This document shows positions 7,062-9,889 of a stretch of 9,889 nt of DNA, piece by piece; the first letter of the stretch is position 1, and every line of letters begins with the position of its first letter. The position numbers and the translations under genes were made by a program. The notes beneath the pieces were generated by a model. That model saw nothing but the letters and a program-made list of their open reading frames with translations. It made no database searches and was not told where the DNA came from. Source of the DNA: Acidobacteriaceae bacterium. Its GTDB lineage: Bacteria; Acidobacteriota; Terriglobia; Terriglobales; Acidobacteriaceae. The DNA lies in NCBI GenBank assembly GCA_003135495.1, contig PLBX01000128.1, positions 3,092 through 12,980 on the forward strand, written 5' to 3'.

Positions 7062-7449
7062 ATCGCGAAACTTAGTTCGGTTCGGTCACATCCTCCCAAG
7101 CCCAGGATTGACGATGTTTATTTACTTGAGATTTTACGGTATTCGTTTCCCAAAATGGTACTGAAATCGAGAACACTTCAGTACGCTAGCGCAAACAAAC
7201 TTAGACTCCTTTCAGGCCAGACGAACCGCCACATCTCGTGCAAGTGGGCGTCCTCGCAAAGCACGAAAATATGCCTGGCTGTCTGGAAAATGTCCCCTAG
7301 CGGTCTAAAGATACGCCAAGTTACAGTATTCCCTTGATTGACTCCTCAGCTAAATGGAATACAGTTAAGCCATTGCCTCAGTGCGTCGCCGACCGCTGTC
7401 CTGTCATGGTTCGGCCAGCAACCTGCCAAGGCATTAGAGAAGGGTTGCG
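7062..7449. other. Divergent intergenic region, no gene supported
   Basis: About 390 bp separate the divergent zinc-ribbon-like gene and the response regulator. It should hold promoters for both. A 60-codon plus-strand frame at 7155-7337 lacks a ribosome site and recognisable composition, so I do not call it. I see a 7-bp inverted repeat, GTATTCC (7326-7332) and GGAATAC (7356-7362), separated by 23 bases. A TTGATT at 7334-7339 could be a -35 box, but no good -10 follows at the right spacing. I find no tRNA or terminator here. Confidence 0.5.
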
Positions 7450-7845
7450 ATGCCCAAACAGATACTGATCGTTGACGATAGCCCGATGGTGCGCCGCATG
7501 GTTCGCTCTTCTGTTGAGGCGAAAACGGACTGGCATGTGTGCGGAGAGGCGGAAAATGGCGAAATCGCCGTCCGCATGGTTGAAGAACTTGATCCGGACT
7601 TGGTCGTCCTGGATCTTTCGATGCCCGTAATGAACGGTCTTGAGGCTGCCCGCCACATTTCCACGACCGCTCCTGAAACCGCTCTACTCATGTACACCAT
7701 GCAAGATTCCGGCCCCTTGCTGAAAGAGGCACAGGCGGCCGGCATTAATGAAGTAATCTCCAAGTCGGCAGTAGGCATCGACAGGTTGATCGCCTCCATG
7801 CGGGCTTTGCTCTTTCACCCGCCAGACAAGGTCGCACGGATTTAG
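7450..7845 (+). CDS. Stand-alone response regulator receiver-domain protein
   Basis: 131 residues made up of one receiver (CheY-like) domain. The acidic pocket is D9-D10, the phosphoacceptor is D55 (VVLDLSMP), the switch Thr is T83 (MYTMQ), and the conserved Lys is K105 (ISKS). Strand and helix pattern is complete, and the segment 'LSMPVMNGLEAARHI' is typical of NarL/FixJ-type receivers. However, the protein ends soon after helix 5 with no HTH output domain, so it probably acts by protein-protein contact or as a phosphate carrier. Ribosome site GAAGG at 7439-7443 is well placed before ATG 7450. No histidine kinase is in the window, so it is an orphan here. The stop (TAG 7843-7845) lies 33 bases from the convergent end of the radical SAM gene. 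The next in-frame sequence does not resemble a DNA-binding domain, so truncation is not evident. Confidence 0.93.
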   Translation: MPKQILIVDDSPMVRRMVRSSVEAKTDWHVCGEAENGEIAVRMVEELDPDLVVLDLSMPVMNGLEAARHISTTAPETALLMYTMQDSGPLLKEAQAAGINEVISKSAVGIDRLIASMRALLFHPPDKVARI

Positions 7846-7878
7846 TTTGTCGTTTGGCCAAGTTCCTTGAGTTTGGAC

Positions 7879-9579
7879 TTACGACATGACCCAGTTGCGC
7901 CGCTCCACAAACGTCGGTGGTTCGTAAGTACGACCCTTCGCTAGTCGCTTTTCCTCCCGGCGCGTTGTCCATAACAGGATCGGCCCAAGCAGGCGTGCTG
8001 TAACGCGACTCACCACCGGAAATTCTTTTTCCACCTCGCGGCGGAGGGCGCGAATTCGCAGGCTCACTTCGCGATTAACTTTTTTGAATTCGCGTTCCAT
8101 CACCCACAACGCCGCATTGTATGCGCTGCTCAATTTACTCACTTCACGCTCAAATCGTTCTCGAATGCGAGCGTCGGGATAATCTTTATAGCGTCGCCAA
8201 CCTTGAAGCATGGTTTGACACATGCGATAAAGACTGGGCCCATTCATCTCGAAATCGCGCCAGAACGCCCAATCCAAAAAGCGCTTGGAATCTTCGCGAG
8301 AAATTGCACCGTGCCGGAAGTTGAATTTGAATTGGCCGTGAACGTCGGCTAGGTCCACATCATCCAGCATCCGGCCTTGCTCGGACATTTCTTTGTACAA
8401 AGGCGTGCCCGGAACCGGCGTGTAGAGCATGAACTGATGAAAGTCAGTCTGGTAGCCAACCGCAAATTCAATCTCCGCCGCCATGTTGTCTGGAGTGTGA
8501 TGCTCGAGGCCGATAATCGTCGAGCCCTGCACTCGTATGCCGTGCTCGCGAAGCTCTCGAGTTAGTTGGGATGCATCCTCGCCCTGTAACTTGCTGTAGT
8601 TCGAGCGAGGAGATTCCAGTCCCATCCATACCCAGGAAACGCCGAGTTCGACCAACTCCAGCATGGTGTATTTTCGTATCGCATTGGCCGACGCGAAGAC
8701 GGAAAGCTCCCAGCTCTTGCCATTCTGCTTCATTAGTTCCAACAGGCGCATTGCCCGCGTGCGGTGGAGTAGGAAATTTTCGTCCATCACAAAGAAAGAC
8801 TGCACTTTAAGTTCGGATTCGATCCGGCACATCACCTCAAAAAGTTCATCTCCTGTTTCGTAGAAGTTGATAAATTTTCCCTTGCCGCCGAAAAATGCCG
8901 ATGTCGTGCAAAAGTTGCAGCCCATGGGGCAGCCTACTGACGGAATAATGGTCGCGGCCGTCTTGCCTTTTTGTTGCGGCAACCGCACTCCCATGATGCG
9001 AGTTTCGAGACCCGAAACAATCAAGGGATGGCGGACCGGCGCTTGATCGTCTTCGCCCAGATAGCGGCGCATCCATGCGATTCCCTCGCCGCGCACGATA
9101 TGGTCGGCATCGATCATCGTTTCGACGTCTGGAATTGCAGCGACGTGGCCACCAACAATGATCACCGAATCAGGCGACAATTCGCGCACCAGGCGGCACA
9201 TCTCGCGGACCTTGCCCACATTCACAATGATCGAAGAAATACCGACGACGTCATAATGATGCGTTGTTAATTCGCGAGCGAAGGCTTCGCGGGTAGGAAA
9301 ATCGATCACCGTGCAGGGCGCCGAAATATTTTCCTGAATCATCATGATTCCCCACGAACGATGGAACATGCGCAGCGAAAAGGCGCCTTGGGCTCGCGTC
9401 ACCTGGTTGTGGTAAAGCTCCATCGGATTTATGGCGCGGCTGCCGAAGGTATCATCTTGCGCATAGGGGCCGAAGACGGAACTCAACAGAATGCGAGCTT
9501 GAGCTCCTTTGGGATGCGTGGGAAGGTGATTCGGACGTGGCTGAGGATACGTCGCGGTTTGCAATTCCAGTTGATCCAT
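7879..9579 (-). CDS. B12-binding-domain radical SAM protein
   Basis: 566 residues. Residues about 28-175 form a Rossmann-like cobalamin-binding-type domain: RILLSSVFGPY, DVVGISSIIVNVGKVREMC, VIIVGGHVAAIPD (139-151), DHIVRGEG (159-166). The DxHxxG base-off cobalamin motif is absent, as in many class B enzymes. Residues about 205-400 are the radical SAM barrel with C217-xxx-C221-xx-C224 binding the [4Fe-4S] cluster. Further barrel features are MDENFL (265-270), WMGLES (318-323) and TPVPGTPLY (387-395). The remaining ~165 residues are helical and basic, including a hydrophobic patch near 525-538 (RVTARLLGPILLW), which might touch a membrane. Subfamily and substrate are unknown. B12-radical SAM enzymes include hopanoid-modifying enzymes, methylases and lipid-joining synthases. 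ATG 9579 is the only start before the first strand. No strong ribosome site is seen, and a weak hairpin precedes it. It is preceded by a terminator, so it is probably transcribed alone. Confidence 0.9.
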   Translation of the reverse strand: MDQLELQTATYPQPRPNHLPTHPKGAQARILLSSVFGPYAQDDTFGSRAINPMELYHNQVTRAQGAFSLRMFHRSWGIMMIQENISAPCTVIDFPTREAFARELTTHHYDVVGISSIIVNVGKVREMCRLVRELSPDSVIIVGGHVAAIPDVETMIDADHIVRGEGIAWMRRYLGEDDQAPVRHPLIVSGLETRIMGVRLPQQKGKTAATIIPSVGCPMGCNFCTTSAFFGGKGKFINFYETGDELFEVMCRIESELKVQSFFVMDENFLLHRTRAMRLLELMKQNGKSWELSVFASANAIRKYTMLELVELGVSWVWMGLESPRSNYSKLQGEDASQLTRELREHGIRVQGSTIIGLEHHTPDNMAAEIEFAVGYQTDFHQFMLYTPVPGTPLYKEMSEQGRMLDDVDLADVHGQFKFNFRHGAISREDSKRFLDWAFWRDFEMNGPSLYRMCQTMLQGWRRYKDYPDARIRERFEREVSKLSSAYNAALWVMEREFKKVNREVSLRIRALRREVEKEFPVVSRVTARLLGPILLWTTRREEKRLAKGRTYEPPTFVERRNWVMS

Positions 9580-9582
9580 GCT

Positions 9583-9600
9583 GCGAGAATAATGACTCGC
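9583..9600 (-). repeat. Weak hairpin abutting the radical SAM start codon
   Basis: GCGAG (9583-9587) and CTCGC (9596-9600) pair as a 5-bp stem with an eight-base AT-rich loop. In the RNA it ends three bases before the AUG, covering where a ribosome site would be. The stem is short and may be chance. Confidence 0.25.
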
Positions 9601-9694
9601 GACAGAATTAGCGGTGATCGTGGTTACATTACAAAATTATTACGCGCCCGAAGGTTTCACGCCTAACGATTAATGAAGGCAGACGGCAAAAGAA

Positions 9695-9719
9695 AAGGCC
9701 GCTCATTTCGAGCGGCCTT
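9695..9719 (-). terminator. Rho-independent terminator of right-edge gene
   Basis: AAGGCCGCTC (9695-9704) and GAGCGGCCTT (9710-9719) form a perfect 10-bp stem with a five-base loop. Read on the minus strand it runs into TTTTCTTTTG, a U-rich tail. It lies 27 bases past the stop of the partial gene and 116 bases before the radical SAM start, so it isolates the two transcripts. Confidence 0.9.
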
Positions 9720-9728
9720 CTCAATTAC

Positions 9729-9743
9729 ACAGCTAAGAGCTGT
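9729..9743 (-). repeat. Small hairpin directly after the right-edge stop codon
   Basis: ACAGCT-AAG-AGCTGT is a perfect 6-bp inverted repeat with a three-base loop, two bases past the stop codon of the partial gene and nine bases before the main terminator stem. It has no U-run of its own and may help protect the mRNA 3' end. Confidence 0.4.
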
Positions 9744-9745
9744 TA

Positions 9746-9889
9746 CTAGTCTCCCGCCACGGGCTCGCCGACTTCTTCAGTCTGCTTTGCCGAGCCGTTG
9801 CCGTTTGCCGGAGCAATCGCCCCGGTGATCGCACCCAGCGGAATAAATCCACCTTCGTTCGACGTTGCCGGCTTCTCTTTCAGGACAAC
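9746..9889 (-). CDS. C-terminal fragment of unrecognised protein
   Basis: The last 47 codons of a gene running off the right edge, ending with TAG at 9746-9748. Visible residues start VVLKEKPATSNEGGFIPLGA, then a Gly/Ala/Asn-rich stretch and an acidic end (TEEVGEPVAGD). The tail looks flexible and I cannot assign a family. The open frame to the window edge, the immediate hairpins and the strong terminator support a genuine gene end. Confidence 0.65.
   Translation of the reverse strand, partial: VVLKEKPATSNEGGFIPLGAITGAIAPANGNGSAKQTEEVGEPVAGD

Noticed and set aside
7155..7337. 60-codon plus-strand frame in the divergent spacer
   Set aside because: No ribosome site and no domain. Its length is within chance expectation.

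Overview
The window looks like chromosomal DNA of a moderately GC-rich Gram-negative-type bacterium. Gene content and style (large acyl-CoA-reductase-like protein, cobalamin-binding-type radical SAM protein, YkgJ-type cysteine cluster protein, soluble transhydrogenase, and a palindromic intergenic element) make me favour Acidobacteriota (Terriglobia/Koribacter-like). That placement is inference from gene style; no rRNA or other marker is present. There are no tRNAs, rRNAs, CRISPR arrays, transposases, phage genes or plasmid functions, so this reads as ordinary core/accessory chromosome rather than a mobile island.

Layout. At the left edge (1-47, minus) are the first 15 codons of a nucleotide-binding SDR/epimerase-type gene. 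Its GTG start lies inside the end of the preceding gene. That preceding gene (32-2623, minus) encodes a very long fusion protein: a disordered N-terminus, a decayed HAD-phosphatase-like segment, and a fatty-acyl-CoA-reductase-type SDR domain with an intact YxxxK motif. Upstream of it (2795-4000, minus) is a full-length two-domain ChrA chromate-type transporter. A perfect 8-bp hairpin with a GGAG loop sits in the chrA leader. Divergent from chrA is a 78-residue, two-helix membrane protein (4162-4398, plus), preceded by a five-codon mini-ORF. Facing it is sthA/udhA (4422-5810, minus), the soluble FAD-dependent pyridine nucleotide transhydrogenase.

Next are two minus-strand cysteine-rich genes that may form an operon: a small CxxC...CxxC protein of unknown function (6691-7050) and a YkgJ-family metal-cluster protein (5989-6621 or 6666). 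About 400 bp of apparently non-coding DNA separates them from a divergent stand-alone receiver-domain response regulator (7450-7845, plus). A 566-residue radical SAM protein with an N-terminal B12-binding-type fold (7879-9579, minus) converges on it. At the right edge is the C-terminal tail of an unrecognised gene (9746-9889, minus), followed by a clear Rho-independent terminator at 9695-9719.

How the genes may relate. The acyl-CoA reductase fusion and its overlapping SDR partner look like one translational unit, probably acting on fatty acyl groups (wax, ether lipid or alcohol formation). The radical SAM protein could also act on a lipid or hopanoid, but that is speculative. SthA balances NADH/NADPH, which a reductase would draw on, but the genes are on separate transcripts. 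No multi-gene defence or biosynthetic system is evident. The oddest items are the decayed HAD domain fused to the reductase, the leader elements before chrA and the small membrane gene, and the unassigned radical SAM enzyme.
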